A stretch of DNA of 64,000 nt, taken from the NCBI RefSeq assembly GCF_023983475.1, contig NZ_CP092712.1:2418001-2482000 (forward strand), given 5' to 3'. Below are positions 1-13,200 of the stretch, one piece after another. The translations under genes were made by a program, and so were the position numbers. Numbering within the stretch: position 1 is the stretch's first letter; every line of letters begins with the position of its first letter. The notes under the pieces are model-generated. The model was not told where the DNA came from. It ran no database searches and saw only the letters and a program-made list of their open reading frames with translations. The stretch is from Aliivibrio fischeri ATCC 7744 = JCM 18803 = DSM 507 (GTDB lineage Bacteria > Pseudomonadota > Gammaproteobacteria > Enterobacterales > Vibrionaceae).

Positions 1-512
1 TTAAAGAAGTAACACCTCAAGCATCTGAAGAGGTTTTTGTTAGTGATATCACTTACGTTCAATCACAAAAAGGTATTCATTATTTATCTTTAGTAACAGA
101 TGCTTATAGTCGAAAGATAATGGGATATGAATTAAGTGATGAAATGAAAGCTACTGATGTAGTCAAAGCTCTTGATATGGCGATAGATAGCCGTCAATAT
201 CAAAGGAGTACGATTCATCATTCAGACCGAGGATTACAGTATTGTTCAAAGGTTTATCAGGAAAAATTGAATAAAAATGATATTAAGCCATCAATGACGG
301 ATGGTTATGATTGCTATCAAAATGCATTAGCAGAGCGAATAAATGGGATACTTAAACAAGAGTTTCTTTTGTATGACTGTAAAGATTTAGAGGAGTTAAG
401 GCATTTAGTTGAAGAATCTATTTTTATTTATAATGAAATGCGGCCACATTTAAGCTTGGGAATGAGTACACCAAATCAAGTACACAAAAAAGCCAAGTGC
501 GTACGCACTTAG
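1..512 (+). CDS. IS3-family transposase OrfB, 3' part (cut by window edge)
   Basis: This is the C-terminal part of a DDE transposase of the IS3 (IS150-like) family; the reading frame is open from base 3, so the true start lies outside the window. The catalytic triad is visible: an Asp in VSDITY near the beginning, an Asp in HHSDRGLQYC, and a Glu in NALAERINGILKQEF. The end of the protein (YNEMRPHLSLGMSTPNQVH) is the usual IS3 OrfB ending, so the 3' end is intact. The transposase carries out cut-and-copy movement of its own element. Whether the upstream OrfA and left end exist cannot be seen. The frame runs towards the rRNA operon, opposite to its transcription. Confidence 0.9.
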   Translation, partial: KEVTPQASEEVFVSDITYVQSQKGIHYLSLVTDAYSRKIMGYELSDEMKATDVVKALDMAIDSRQYQRSTIHHSDRGLQYCSKVYQEKLNKNDIKPSMTDGYDCYQNALAERINGILKQEFLLYDCKDLEELRHLVEESIFIYNEMRPHLSLGMSTPNQVHKKAKCVRT

Positions 513-552
513 CTTTCAATTAAAAATCGTCAACGTATTTTAGGACGAGACA
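1..552 (+). mobile_element. IS3-family element, right end only
   Basis: The transposase gene is followed by about 40 bp that do not match anything else in the window (513-552), and then a tRNA-Asp-like element starts abruptly at 553. At the other copies of that element the preceding bases are terminator tails, so the element boundary probably lies around 551-552, where the sequence reads GACA, compatible with the CA end typical of IS3 elements. The left end is outside the window, so terminal repeats and target duplication cannot be checked. Confidence 0.6.
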
Positions 553-668
553 AGTGGCTACGTTAACGGGACTTTCTATCAACCTTGAAAGCAACATGTC
601 CCCCGGCGTGACAGGCCGCTAAGCTCTCCAATAAAAAGCCTAACCAACTGAACTACCACTCCGCAGTG
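553..668 (-). repeat. tRNA-Asp-like 116-bp element, copy A
   Basis: This 116-bp sequence lies 60 bp downstream of the 5S gene of the first rRNA operon, at the place where the second operon has tRNA-Asp. Read on the minus strand it keeps the 5' acceptor strand and D-arm of tRNA-Asp, the anticodon arm with GTC, and part of the 3' T-arm strand (AGTCCCGT). Extra sequence lies between the D-arm and anticodon arm, and the T-loop region and CCA end are replaced. It therefore cannot be a normal tRNA. It is over 90% identical by eye to copies B, C and D at 54250-54739 and has exactly their length. Confidence 0.85.
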
Positions 669-694
669 TCTATTCAGCATATTGCTATTTTTGA

Positions 695-719
695 TTTTAC
701 TTTTTATCAAAAAGTAAAA
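695..719 (-). terminator. A/T hairpin downstream of 5S, operon 1
   Basis: An 11-bp inverted repeat (TTTTACTTTTT, loop ATC, AAAAAGTAAAA) lies just past the 3' end of the 5S gene. It may be a weak terminator or a processing hairpin. A related hairpin is at the same place in the second operon (54938-54960). Confidence 0.45.
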
Positions 720-728
720 ATAAATTGG

Positions 729-848
729 AAGCCTGGCGATGTCCTACTCTCACATGGGGAAACCCCACACTACCATCGGCGCTATTACGTTTCACTTCTG
801 AGTTCGGCATGGGATCAGGTGGGTCCATAATGCTATGGTCGCCAAGCA
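729..848 (-). rRNA. rrf: 5S ribosomal RNA, operon 1
   Basis: On the minus strand the sequence begins TGCTTGGCGACCATAGC and ends in CATCGCCAGGC, with the conserved internal block CCATGCCGAACTCAGAAG. About 120 nt as in other gamma-proteobacteria. It is the last rRNA gene of the operon and appears identical to the copy at 54969-55088. Confidence 0.95.
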
Positions 849-960
849 AATTCTTTCTCTTTATTTAATAAAGAGTATCTGGAAAGCTATATTGTGTTCT
901 TAATCACATTCAATTCGTTTCTTGCAACTTTAAATCCGTTCAAACCCCCTTGGGTGTTGT

Positions 961-3851
<2,891 letters not shown>

Positions 3852-4220
3852 ATACAACCCCAAGAGGTTTCGTATGGACCATTTGCTTTCACTTTTAAAA
3901 AGTGAAGACAAAACAGCAACCAAGGTTGAACTCGTCGCTATCTCTGTATAAAAGATAGGGAGTTCTGGTTTTTCGCCGGATTCAAAATACAAGAACACTT
4001 GAATGTGTTGTTCTTCGTTTTACAAAGTAAAACAAAGGATATTAAGAACTTTTAAATTTTGATTTAACTTAATTACAGCCTTGAGCTGTTTTGTTTTACT
4101 TTATCAAAAGTAAAAATAAATTAAGCTAAATCAGTCAGCTTTCCAAATTGTTAAAGAGCGATTTCACGCTTATGCGTGTAACCATTTTTAAAGACACTCA
4201 AAAGAGAGAATATTTAAAGA
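3852..4220 (-). other. 16S-23S internal transcribed spacer (3' half), operon 1
   Basis: The 369 bases between tRNA-Glu and 23S hold no protein gene. They contain a hairpin next to the 23S 5' end (3886-3907), a small hairpin near 4016-4032, a longer inverted repeat at about 4056-4135, and a boxA-like antitermination element at 4150-4159. The outer parts match the spacer of the second operon closely, while the apical part of the 4056-4135 structure is different. Confidence 0.8.
4150..4159 (-). promoter_or_regulatory. boxA-like antitermination element in spacer, operon 1
   Basis: On the minus strand the sequence reads GCTCTTTAAC, matching the boxA core (GCTCTTTAACA) that recruits NusB/S10 to rRNA transcripts in gamma-proteobacteria. 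The same motif is at the equivalent point of the second operon (58370-58379) and in both leaders. Confidence 0.75.
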
Positions 4221-4296
4221 TGGTATCCCGTAGGGGAGTCGAACCCCTGTTACCGCCGTGAAAGGGCGGTGTCCTAGGCCTCTAGACGAACGGGAC
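4221..4296 (-). tRNA. tRNA-Glu (anticodon TTC)
   Basis: A 76-nt tRNA with encoded CCA. The minus strand starts GTCCCGTTCGTCTAGAGG, has the anticodon loop CTTTCAC (TTC) in the stem CCGCC/GGCGG, and the T-loop GGTTCGACTCC. It matches the tRNA-Glu normally found in 16S-23S spacers and is cut out of the rRNA transcript. Confidence 0.97.
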
Positions 4297-4363
4297 ACTA
4301 AGATACTCTAAATTTAAAACCTAATTAATCTGTGTGAACACTCATAAATCGCAATCTATCGTT

Positions 4364-5916
<1,553 letters not shown>

Positions 5917-6186
5917 AAGTTTTTTTGGTTGCTCTGTCTTTTCTATAAAGAGAAGCAGAAACAAAACCGACTCAATGATTAATACTGATTGTTACATAAA
6001 AGTAATTTTGTGTAGTCACTCAGTTCATTGATATCTTGTTTACTTTCATTTTAAAAAATGAAAACAAACTGGTTTGATTATCAATTCACAAGTGCCCACA
6101 CAGATTAATAGGTTTCTAATTTTTAAAGAGCTTACTAACAAAGCAGACTGTGATGTGAATCACTCTCTCCGTGTCAGTGGATGCGC
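5917..6186 (-). other. rRNA leader region, operon 1
   Basis: The leader between the promoter and the mature 16S 5' end holds no gene. It has a short hairpin (6043-6064, TTTCATTTT/AAAATGAAA) and a boxA-like element (GCTCTTTAA on the minus strand at 6123-6131). Most of it is nearly the same as the leader of the second operon. Confidence 0.7.
6123..6131 (-). promoter_or_regulatory. boxA-like element in leader, operon 1
   Basis: The minus strand reads GCTCTTTAA, the core of the rRNA boxA antitermination signal, about 207 nt upstream of the 16S gene. The second operon has the fuller form GCTCTTTAAC at 60437-60446. Confidence 0.6.
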
Positions 6187-6214
6187 AGTATAGGCGTATC
6201 AGATTTTGATGCAA
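6187..6214 (-). promoter_or_regulatory. rRNA operon 1 promoter (sigma-70)
   Basis: On the minus strand TTGCAT is followed after 16 bp by TATACT and then by GCGCATCC, a G+C-rich discriminator typical of stringently controlled rRNA promoters. The second operon has TTGCCA-16-TATAAT-GCGACC at the same relative place, which supports both calls. The start-site region CACTGACACGGAG is shared by the two. Confidence 0.7.
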
Positions 6215-6382
6215 GCATTTTTATTAAAAAAATAACCAACCGAACAATAAATAAACACAACGTTCAAAATACAAGCAAATTTACTTATTTATTTCAGAAT
6301 AAACATCAAATTCCATATCTCCTAAGTACTATATACCTATGTTACAATCATCTACTACTCTAACTTTTATTGAGATATAAAC

Positions 6383-7078
6383 ATGAAAATTGGCATTATT
6401 GGCGCTATGGAACAAGAAGTTGCCATTCTTAAAGACAAAATTGAAGGTCTATCAACAATAACTAAAGCTGGTTGTACTTTTTATACTGGTACATTAAATG
6501 GCGCTGACGTTGTTTTATTACAATCAGGGATTGGTAAAGTTGCAGCAGCAGTTGGAACCACTCTTCTTATTGCTGAGCATAATGTTGATGTCGTTCTTAA
6601 TACAGGTTCTGCGGGTGGCTTTGATTCATCATTAAATCTTGGTGACGTGGTCATCTCAACAGAAGTTCGCCACCACGATGCTGACGTAACTGCTTTTGGT
6701 TACGAAATGGGACAAATGGCTCAACAGCCAGCTGCATTTATTGCTGACGAAAAGCTAATCACAACTGCTGAGCAAGCGTTAACTGAAATGAGTGATAAGC
6801 ACGCTGTTCGCGGATTAATTTGTACTGGTGATGTTTTTGTTTGTACTCCTGAACGCCAAGAGTTTATCCGTACTCACTTCCCTTCAGTAATTGCAGTAGA
6901 AATGGAAGCCTCAGCGATTGCTCAAACATGTCACCAATTCAATACACCTTTTGTTGTCGTTCGAGCTATTTCAGACGTAGCAGATAAAGAGTCACCAATG
7001 AGCTTTGATGAATTCCTTCCTCTTGCAGCACAAAGCTCATCAGAAATGGTATTAAACATGGTTACTTTATTAAAGTAA
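6383..7078 (+). CDS. mtnN: 5'-methylthioadenosine/S-adenosylhomocysteine nucleosidase
   Basis: This cytoplasmic enzyme hydrolyses the glycosidic bond of methylthioadenosine and S-adenosylhomocysteine, releasing adenine; in vibrios it also supplies S-ribosylhomocysteine for LuxS and autoinducer-2. The 231 residues cover the whole PNP/UDP phosphorylase-type domain. It begins [13 protein letters not shown] with the catalytic-site Glu12, has the NTGSAGG loop near residue 76, the VEMEA motif around residue 173 and the catalytic Asp in RAISDVAD near 197, all as in E. coli MtnN (Pfs). It is transcribed divergently from the rRNA operon. It is followed by a terminator hairpin. Confidence 0.97.
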   Translation: MKIGIIGAMEQEVAILKDKIEGLSTITKAGCTFYTGTLNGADVVLLQSGIGKVAAAVGTTLLIAEHNVDVVLNTGSAGGFDSSLNLGDVVISTEVRHHDADVTAFGYEMGQMAQQPAAFIADEKLITTAEQALTEMSDKHAVRGLICTGDVFVCTPERQEFIRTHFPSVIAVEMEASAIAQTCHQFNTPFVVVRAISDVADKESPMSFDEFLPLAAQSSSEMVLNMVTLLK

Positions 7079-7088
7079 TCTTATTTAA

Positions 7089-7115
7089 TTGAGTCAGTTC
7101 CTCTGGCTCAATTTT
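7089..7115 (+). terminator. terminator after mtnN
   Basis: A 9-bp stem with one G-T pair (TTGAGTCAG, loop TTCCT, CTGGCTCAA) is followed by a T-rich tract, 10 bp after the mtnN stop codon. Confidence 0.6.
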
Positions 7116-7144
7116 ATCTTCTTTTATATATAAAGAATCACCTC

Positions 7145-8098
7145 ATGCTAGATAAATTAACTCTCTTTATTTCTGATTACTCTTTACTGGTATTATGGGG
7201 GGCTTTAATTTTTCACCTCATCATTCCTATTTCACCCCAGTTTCATCCAATGTCTTTTTGGCACAAATTTGCTTTAATCCTAGCTGAAAAGGTAAATACA
7301 TCTCGTCCTTATCAACAACGTTTATTATCAGGGTCCCTTGCATGGGCATTAATGATTATTCCTGTAATCATTGTATATATTGCAGCTGTGCCTCTCATTT
7401 GGAACATCCCTCTTTTTAATCTTGGGTTACTATTGTTATCACTAGAATGGCGTGGTGTCGAAAAACTGTGTAAAGATACGATTCATGCCATAAATAAAGA
7501 AGACAAAAGTAAAGCAAAAGAAACCCTCAAGCATTGGGTAAATAGAGACGTAGAACCATTATCATTACTAGGTTTAGGAAAAGCGTCTAGTGAAACGATC
7601 ATTTTGGCTTATGCGAGAACCGTTATTGGGGTTTTATTTTGGTATGGTATTGCTGGTGGAATTGGAGCCTTTATTTATCGATTATCATTAGAGTTAGCAA
7701 GAGCGTGGTCTCCATCTAGAGATTCCTTTCGACCTTTTGGCATCCCTGCTCTACGCATTCAATATATTTTAGATTTTCTCCCACTTAAGCTTTTCACCCT
7801 CCTTTGTTTTATAGGCAAAAACATCCGTCATTCTTTTCAACAGTTACAATTACAAAAAAAGAACTGGGCCAATAAAAATAATGTAGGGCTACTTATTATT
7901 ATTGGAAAAAAGTTTGAGCTTTCTTTAGGTGGACCTGTTATTTATCAAGGAAAGAAAATCAACCGAGCAAAACTAGGTGGAAAAATAGCCCCATCAGCGA
8001 TTCATTTAGCACAAATTCACCATTTTTTAAGCTGGAGAATAGCAATTTGGCTCATTATTCAAAGCTCAATAATGGTCATATTAAAACAAGGTTTATAA
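7145..8098 (+). CDS. CobD/CbiB-family membrane protein
   Basis: The 317-residue protein resembles the CbiB/CobD family, whose characterised members join aminopropanol phosphate to adenosylcobyric acid to make adenosylcobinamide phosphate at the inner membrane. Several hydrophobic segments are visible (around residues 12-30, 60-90, 155-175 and near the C-terminus). The motif SLEWRG near residue 100 and the charged KETLKHWVNRD segment correspond to the family's conserved cytosolic loops. No other cobalamin genes are nearby. In Vibrionaceae this gene usually lies next to mtnN. Whether the enzyme takes part in B12 salvage here is inference. It is followed at 42 bp by the YadS-like gene and probably co-transcribed. 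Confidence 0.8.
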   Translation: MLDKLTLFISDYSLLVLWGALIFHLIIPISPQFHPMSFWHKFALILAEKVNTSRPYQQRLLSGSLAWALMIIPVIIVYIAAVPLIWNIPLFNLGLLLLSLEWRGVEKLCKDTIHAINKEDKSKAKETLKHWVNRDVEPLSLLGLGKASSETIILAYARTVIGVLFWYGIAGGIGAFIYRLSLELARAWSPSRDSFRPFGIPALRIQYILDFLPLKLFTLLCFIGKNIRHSFQQLQLQKKNWANKNNVGLLIIIGKKFELSLGGPVIYQGKKINRAKLGGKIAPSAIHLAQIHHFLSWRIAIWLIIQSSIMVILKQGL

Positions 8099-8140
8099 CT
8101 TTCTTTCAACAACATCATGCAGTAAGTCATAGAGGACAAG

Positions 8141-8752
8141 ATGTTAATCTATACAATTGATATGTTTGGTACTGCCATTTTTGCCATTTCAGGAGTGTTA
8201 CTGGCTGGTCGATTAAAAATGGACCCATTTGGCGTCACGGTTTTAGCAAGTGTTACCGCAATAGGTGGCGGTACGATAAGGGATATGGCTTTAGGTGCAA
8301 CTCCCGTTTTCTGGATTAACGACACCAATTATTTATTGGTCATTTTCATTACCTGCATTTTAACTATGTTAATCATCAGAAGACCTAGACGTCTACCTTG
8401 GTATGTACTTCCCGTTTCCGATGCTATTGGATTAGCTGTCTTTGTTGGGATTGGTGTAGAAAAAGCACTTAATTACAATGCAGATCCAATGGTCGCCGTT
8501 ATTATGGGGGTAATTACAGGTTGCGGCGGCGGCATTATTCGAGATGTACTAGCCAGAGAAGTCCCTATGGTATTAAGAAGTGAAGTGTATGCTACTGCGT
8601 GCATCCTTGGTGGCATCGTTCATACTTCTGCTCTAGAGTTCAATGTTCAAAGCTCGACCGCAATGCTACTCGGTGTCACTGCTACATTAATCATTAGATT
8701 AGCTGCCATTCGATGGCATTTATCCTTACCAACCTTTGCTCTTAATAAATAA
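8141..8752 (+). CDS. YadS/TRIC-type trimeric cation channel family protein
   Basis: This 203-residue inner-membrane protein has the two UPF0126 repeats: each half contains a glycine-rich helix break followed by IRD, seen in [17 protein letters not shown] (near residue 46) and [16 protein letters not shown] (near 128). Seven hydrophobic helices are expected. Relatives in bacteria are homologues of the eukaryotic TRIC potassium channels; the physiological role in vibrios is not established, and glycine transport has been suggested for some relatives. The start is well placed behind the ribosome-binding sequence GAGGA. Confidence 0.85.
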   Translation: MLIYTIDMFGTAIFAISGVLLAGRLKMDPFGVTVLASVTAIGGGTIRDMALGATPVFWINDTNYLLVIFITCILTMLIIRRPRRLPWYVLPVSDAIGLAVFVGIGVEKALNYNADPMVAVIMGVITGCGGGIIRDVLAREVPMVLRSEVYATACILGGIVHTSALEFNVQSSTAMLLGVTATLIIRLAAIRWHLSLPTFALNK

Positions 8753-8758
8753 TTTGTT

Positions 8759-8797
8759 TAATAGGCCATAGCTATAAATCTTATGCTTGGCCTATTT
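8759..8797 (+). terminator. terminator after the YadS-like gene
   Basis: AATAGGCCA and TGGCCTATT form a 9-bp stem with a 20-nt loop, followed by TTCT-rich sequence. The rest of the gap to 8936 shows no recognisable gene. Confidence 0.6.
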
Positions 8798-8935
8798 TCT
8801 ATTTATTTCTTTAAATTAATGAACTTTTTTTTATAAAAAGGTGACCAAACTACAAGTTCCTCACATAGTAGTTAACTTCAAAACACGATACACTTCTAGG
8901 TTGTTATTTTTATTCACTCTTTACTAACTAATCGA

Positions 8936-10249
8936 ATGATATTATCTAAATTAACTCGCATTCCTGTAATCCATCGCATTCTGATTGGTCTTTGCAGCGC
9001 AGGGATTGTTGTAGCTATTGCAACAATACCAGACTCTGTCGCCCCTGATTCAGGCTTTTATAAATTAGCGGTAGGTCAAACATACCCAATTGAGATAAGA
9101 AAAGAAGCCCTCGTTTCTCATGAAAAAAATGCTCAAAACCAACAATTATCTTGGGAAACCTATACCGTAAAATCAGGGGAAAGCGCCTCTGTTTTATTTA
9201 GTCGCATCGGTTTGGGATACAGCCAACTTCTAAAACTCACCAGTAGCGATAAAGAAATTGAAAACCAACTCACTCGCTTACGTCCTGGTGACAAATTAAA
9301 ATTTGGGTTTAACCAAGATCAAGACATCGTCCAACTTATACGCCCTATCAGTAAATTTGAAACTTACCGTATTAGTAAAGTTGGTGACAGCTATATTGGT
9401 TTATTTGAAAAACAAGATATTGAAACTCAGCTTAATTATACTAAAGCAACTATCACCTCAAATTTTTGGAATGCTTCAATTGGTGCGGGACTAAACCCTA
9501 ATCAAATTATGGAGCTTGCAGGTATCTTTGGATGGGATATCGATTTTGCTTTAGATATTCGAGAAGGCGACAATTTTAAAGTTCTTTATGAAGAGAAGTA
9601 TGTTGAAGGTGAATATGCTGGAAAAGGCAATATTATCGCCGCTTCTTTTACTAACCGTGGCGATACTTTCACCGCGATAAGAAACGATAAAAACGGCAAT
9701 TTTTACGAACCAAATGGCCGAGCGATGAAAAAAGCTTTCTTGCGTTCACCAATCAATTTCCGTTACGTTAGCTCTAATTTTAACCCTCGCCGTCTGCATC
9801 CAGTAACAGGACAAAGAAAAGCTCATAGAGGGACTGATTATGTTGCGCCAGTTGGCACCCCTATTTGGGCTGCCGGTGATGGCGTAGTAGATAAAGCAGG
9901 TTATAATCAATTTAATGGTAATTATGTCTTTATTCGACATAGCAATACTTACATAACGAAATACCTACACATGACTAAACGTTATGTACGTGCAGGTCAA
10001 AGAGTTAAGCAAGGTGAAACTATTGGTACTCTTGGTGGAACAGGCCGAGTAACAGGTCCACATCTTCATTATGAATTCTTAGTAAATGGCGTTCATAAAG
10101 ATGCTCGAACAGTATCTTTACCACAGTCAAAATCCTTAACAGGTAAAGACAAAAAAGAGTTTGAAATTGTGGCTAAAGAACGCTTAAAGCAATTAGAGCA
10201 ATACAGTCAGTTTATTGTTGGTAACCATCCAGTAATTAACCATGAATAA
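8936..10249 (+). CDS. M23-family peptidoglycan DD-endopeptidase (ShyA/MepM type)
   Basis: The 437-residue protein is a periplasmic zinc endopeptidase that cuts D-Ala-mDAP crosslinks to allow cell-wall growth. It has an N-terminal membrane anchor (about residues 12-30), a LysM/OapA-like domain near 80-130, a middle domain, and a C-terminal LytM (M23) domain. Zinc ligands are His297 and Asp301 in HRGTDY and His378 in HLHYEF; His376 of the same motif is catalytic. All are present, so it should be active. Length and layout are those of Vibrio Shy proteins and E. coli MepM. It has its own upstream region and a shared terminator downstream. Which Shy paralogue it is cannot be told from sequence alone. 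Confidence 0.9.
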   Translation: MILSKLTRIPVIHRILIGLCSAGIVVAIATIPDSVAPDSGFYKLAVGQTYPIEIRKEALVSHEKNAQNQQLSWETYTVKSGESASVLFSRIGLGYSQLLKLTSSDKEIENQLTRLRPGDKLKFGFNQDQDIVQLIRPISKFETYRISKVGDSYIGLFEKQDIETQLNYTKATITSNFWNASIGAGLNPNQIMELAGIFGWDIDFALDIREGDNFKVLYEEKYVEGEYAGKGNIIAASFTNRGDTFTAIRNDKNGNFYEPNGRAMKKAFLRSPINFRYVSSNFNPRRLHPVTGQRKAHRGTDYVAPVGTPIWAAGDGVVDKAGYNQFNGNYVFIRHSNTYITKYLHMTKRYVRAGQRVKQGETIGTLGGTGRVTGPHLHYEFLVNGVHKDARTVSLPQSKSLTGKDKKEFEIVAKERLKQLEQYSQFIVGNHPVINHE

Positions 10250-10256
10250 CTAAAAT

Positions 10257-10291
10257 TAAAGCCCTAATTAGAGATAATTAGGGCTTTTTTT
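10257..10291. terminator. bidirectional terminator between the endopeptidase and RND operon
   Basis: AGCCCTAATTA and TAATTAGGGCT flank a small loop, with A-rich sequence on the left and seven Ts on the right, so it can serve both converging genes. The stop codon of the RND permease overlaps its T-tract. The stem core GCCCTAAT is the same as in the terminators at 41523-41552 and 54398-54807. Confidence 0.8.
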
Positions 10292-13200
10292 AATCAAGTA
10301 ATTCTCTTATTTTTTTGTCTCTTCCAAGCATTAACAAGCAAGGTGTCAGTACTAATGTTAGAACGGTTGCAAAGGCCAAGCCTCCTGCAACAGCAGTGGC
10401 TAATTGCGACCACCACTGAGTACTTGGTGCACCAAATTCCACTTTTTGATTAACTAAATCAATATTCATTTCTAGCACCATTGGCATTAATCCCAAAATG
10501 GTCGTTACCGTGGTTAACATAACAGGTCGTAAACGCTGAACGCCAGTTCGCAAAATAGCATCGACTTTTTCAATGCCTTCTTTGCGTAAGGTGTTATAGG
10601 TGTCAATCAGTACAATATTATTATTAACGACGATCCCTGCTAATGAAATTACCCCAATGCCTGACATAATAATGCCAAACGGGCGCTGGAAAATAAGTAA
10701 ACCAGCAAACACGCCAACGGTTGAAAAAAGAACTGCACTTAAGATTAAGAATGCCTGATAAAAACTATTAAATTGAGTAACTAAAATAATTGCCATAACA
10801 GCAAGTGCTACAAGAAAAGCATTCTGCAAAAATGCGGCTGAATTATTTTGCTCTTCATTTTGTCCTCTTAATTTAAATTCAACGCCCTTAGGTAAGTCTA
10901 GATTTTTTAGTACCTCCTCAACTTTAGGAAGCTCAATGCTCAGGTTATACCCTTCACTCATGTCGGCTTTTACCGATAAAATTCTGTGCCCATCTATTCG
11001 GTGAATAGTATCTTGTTTGTGCGTAGGAATAATGCGTGCAAAATTAGTAATTGGAACAAGTCCATTATTCGTCTTTACTCTAAGCTCATCAAATCGCCCG
11101 ATATCTCGATGCTCTTCAGGAAAACGTACAAGAATATCGACCTGTTCATCATTATCATCAGGTAGGTAGTCACCAATTTTTAAACCATTAGTGACAAACT
11201 GAACGGTATTACCAACTAATGTTGCATCGGCACCAAATCTTGCTGCATCATCTCGTCGAATATCAATTTTCCAATCAATACCCTGCTTATTAGAAGTATC
11301 ACTAACATTAGTAAATGCTGCATTTGAATCAACCCATTTACGAACTTGAGTGATGGATTGATTTAATAGTTCTCCATTTCTCGCACTGAGTTCTATCACT
11401 AAATCATGCTCGCTAGGAGGCCCTGCATTTGGTGTACTGAACTCCAATTCAACACCTGCAATATCTTTCGTTTTCACTCGGAGATCTTCAATTATCTCTT
11501 TTACTGGCCTTCTGTTTTGCCAATCAATTGGAGTAATTTGGATACGTCCTATTTCATCGTCGCCACCCGTTCGAGTATAAATACTGTCTAACTCTTCCAT
11601 TCCTAATATTTGATTTTGAACCTGAACCATAATTTTATCTTTCTCATCAATAGAAAGATCACCATGAGAACGAACTTTTACGGTTAAAAATGGAGGATCG
11701 ACATCAGGAAAGAAAACAACACCGAGTCCCGCTTTGGCGTAAGTAAATCCAATACCGACAGCAAACGTTATTGCTAATAATAAAATCTTAAAGGGGTGCT
11801 TTAATGAAAATGAAAGCGTTTGATAATATAGCTTAGTGACCCCTTCAGCTTGAGTATAGTCTCCTCTGCTTAGTGCCTGTAATTTCACTCTTTTTTTAGG
11901 GAGGACTTGCTGCGGTTTACCAAACAAACTCCCTAAAACGGGAACAAATAACAGAGCCATAACTAAAGATGCACTTAACGTCGCAATCAAAGTTAATGGC
12001 AGATACTTCATAAATTCCCCAGTAATATCAGGCCAGAATAATAGAGGAGCAAATGCCGCTAATGTTGTCGCTGTTGATGCAATAATTGGCCATGCCATTC
12101 GTTGTGCAGCTTCTCTATAAGCTTCTACACGATGAGCTCCCTCTTGCATTCGACGATCAGCGTATTCAGTTACAACAATAGCGCCGTCAACCAACATTCC
12201 TACGGCCATGATTAATGAAAATAGAACAACAATATTGATGGTTAACCCTGAAACTGCAAGTATAAGTAAACCTGTTAAGAAAGAGCCGGGAATTGATATT
12301 CCAACTAAAAGAGCAGTTCTTGCTCCTAAAATTGCAATGATAACGATAACAACCAATAAAATAGCGGAAAGAATATTATTCTGAAGATCATTAAGCATGA
12401 TCTTTACATCTTTAGATTCATCCCACGTGTATTTAACTAATAAATTATTTGGCCAATCATCAAGTTGCTGAGCTCCCGATAGTACCGCTTTTACAATCTC
12501 AACGGTTTCAATGATATTTTCCCCGGAACGTTTTTTTATATCGAGAACAATGGCTTTTTCACCATTTAATCGAGCATAACTATTAGGATCTCTAAATGCT
12601 TTACGAACCGTGGCAATATCACCAAAAGTGACCACTTGTTTTCCATCGACTTTGATTGGCAGCTCTAGTACATCTTTTAATGATTCAAAAACAGAAGGGA
12701 CTTTTACTGAAAACCGACCATAACCAGTATCAACAAAACCAGCAGCAACAACACGATTATTTAATGCGATTAAATTATAGATGGCGGCCTGATCTAACCC
12801 GTAACTCTCAAGCAAAAGAGGATCGACAATAATTTCAACGACATCTTCTCTATCTCCTGCAATATCAACTTCAAGTATCTGTTTGTAACTTTCGAGTTTA
12901 TCCTGCAGCTTTCTTGCAATTTGAACCGCGGTTCGCTCAGGAACAGTGCCATATAAAACCACGGATAATACGGCTTGCTCAGCCGCTAATGTAACCTCAT
13001 GAACCGTTGGCTCATCACTCTCTTCTGGAAGGTTTGGCTTAACTAAATCAACCGCATCTCTCACGTCCGTTAAGGCTTTATCTAAATCGACTCCAACACT
13101 AAACTCTAATGTCACTGAGCCATGCCCTTCCCCTGCAACCGCAGTCATTTCCTTTATCCCTTCAATAGAGCGTAATTCTTGCTCCATTGGGCGCACGAGT

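Noticed and set aside
6181..6363. 60-codon frame upstream of mtnN
   Set aside because: It overlaps the rRNA promoter, is rich in Asn/Ile/Lys as random A/T-rich sequence, and has no ribosome-binding site.
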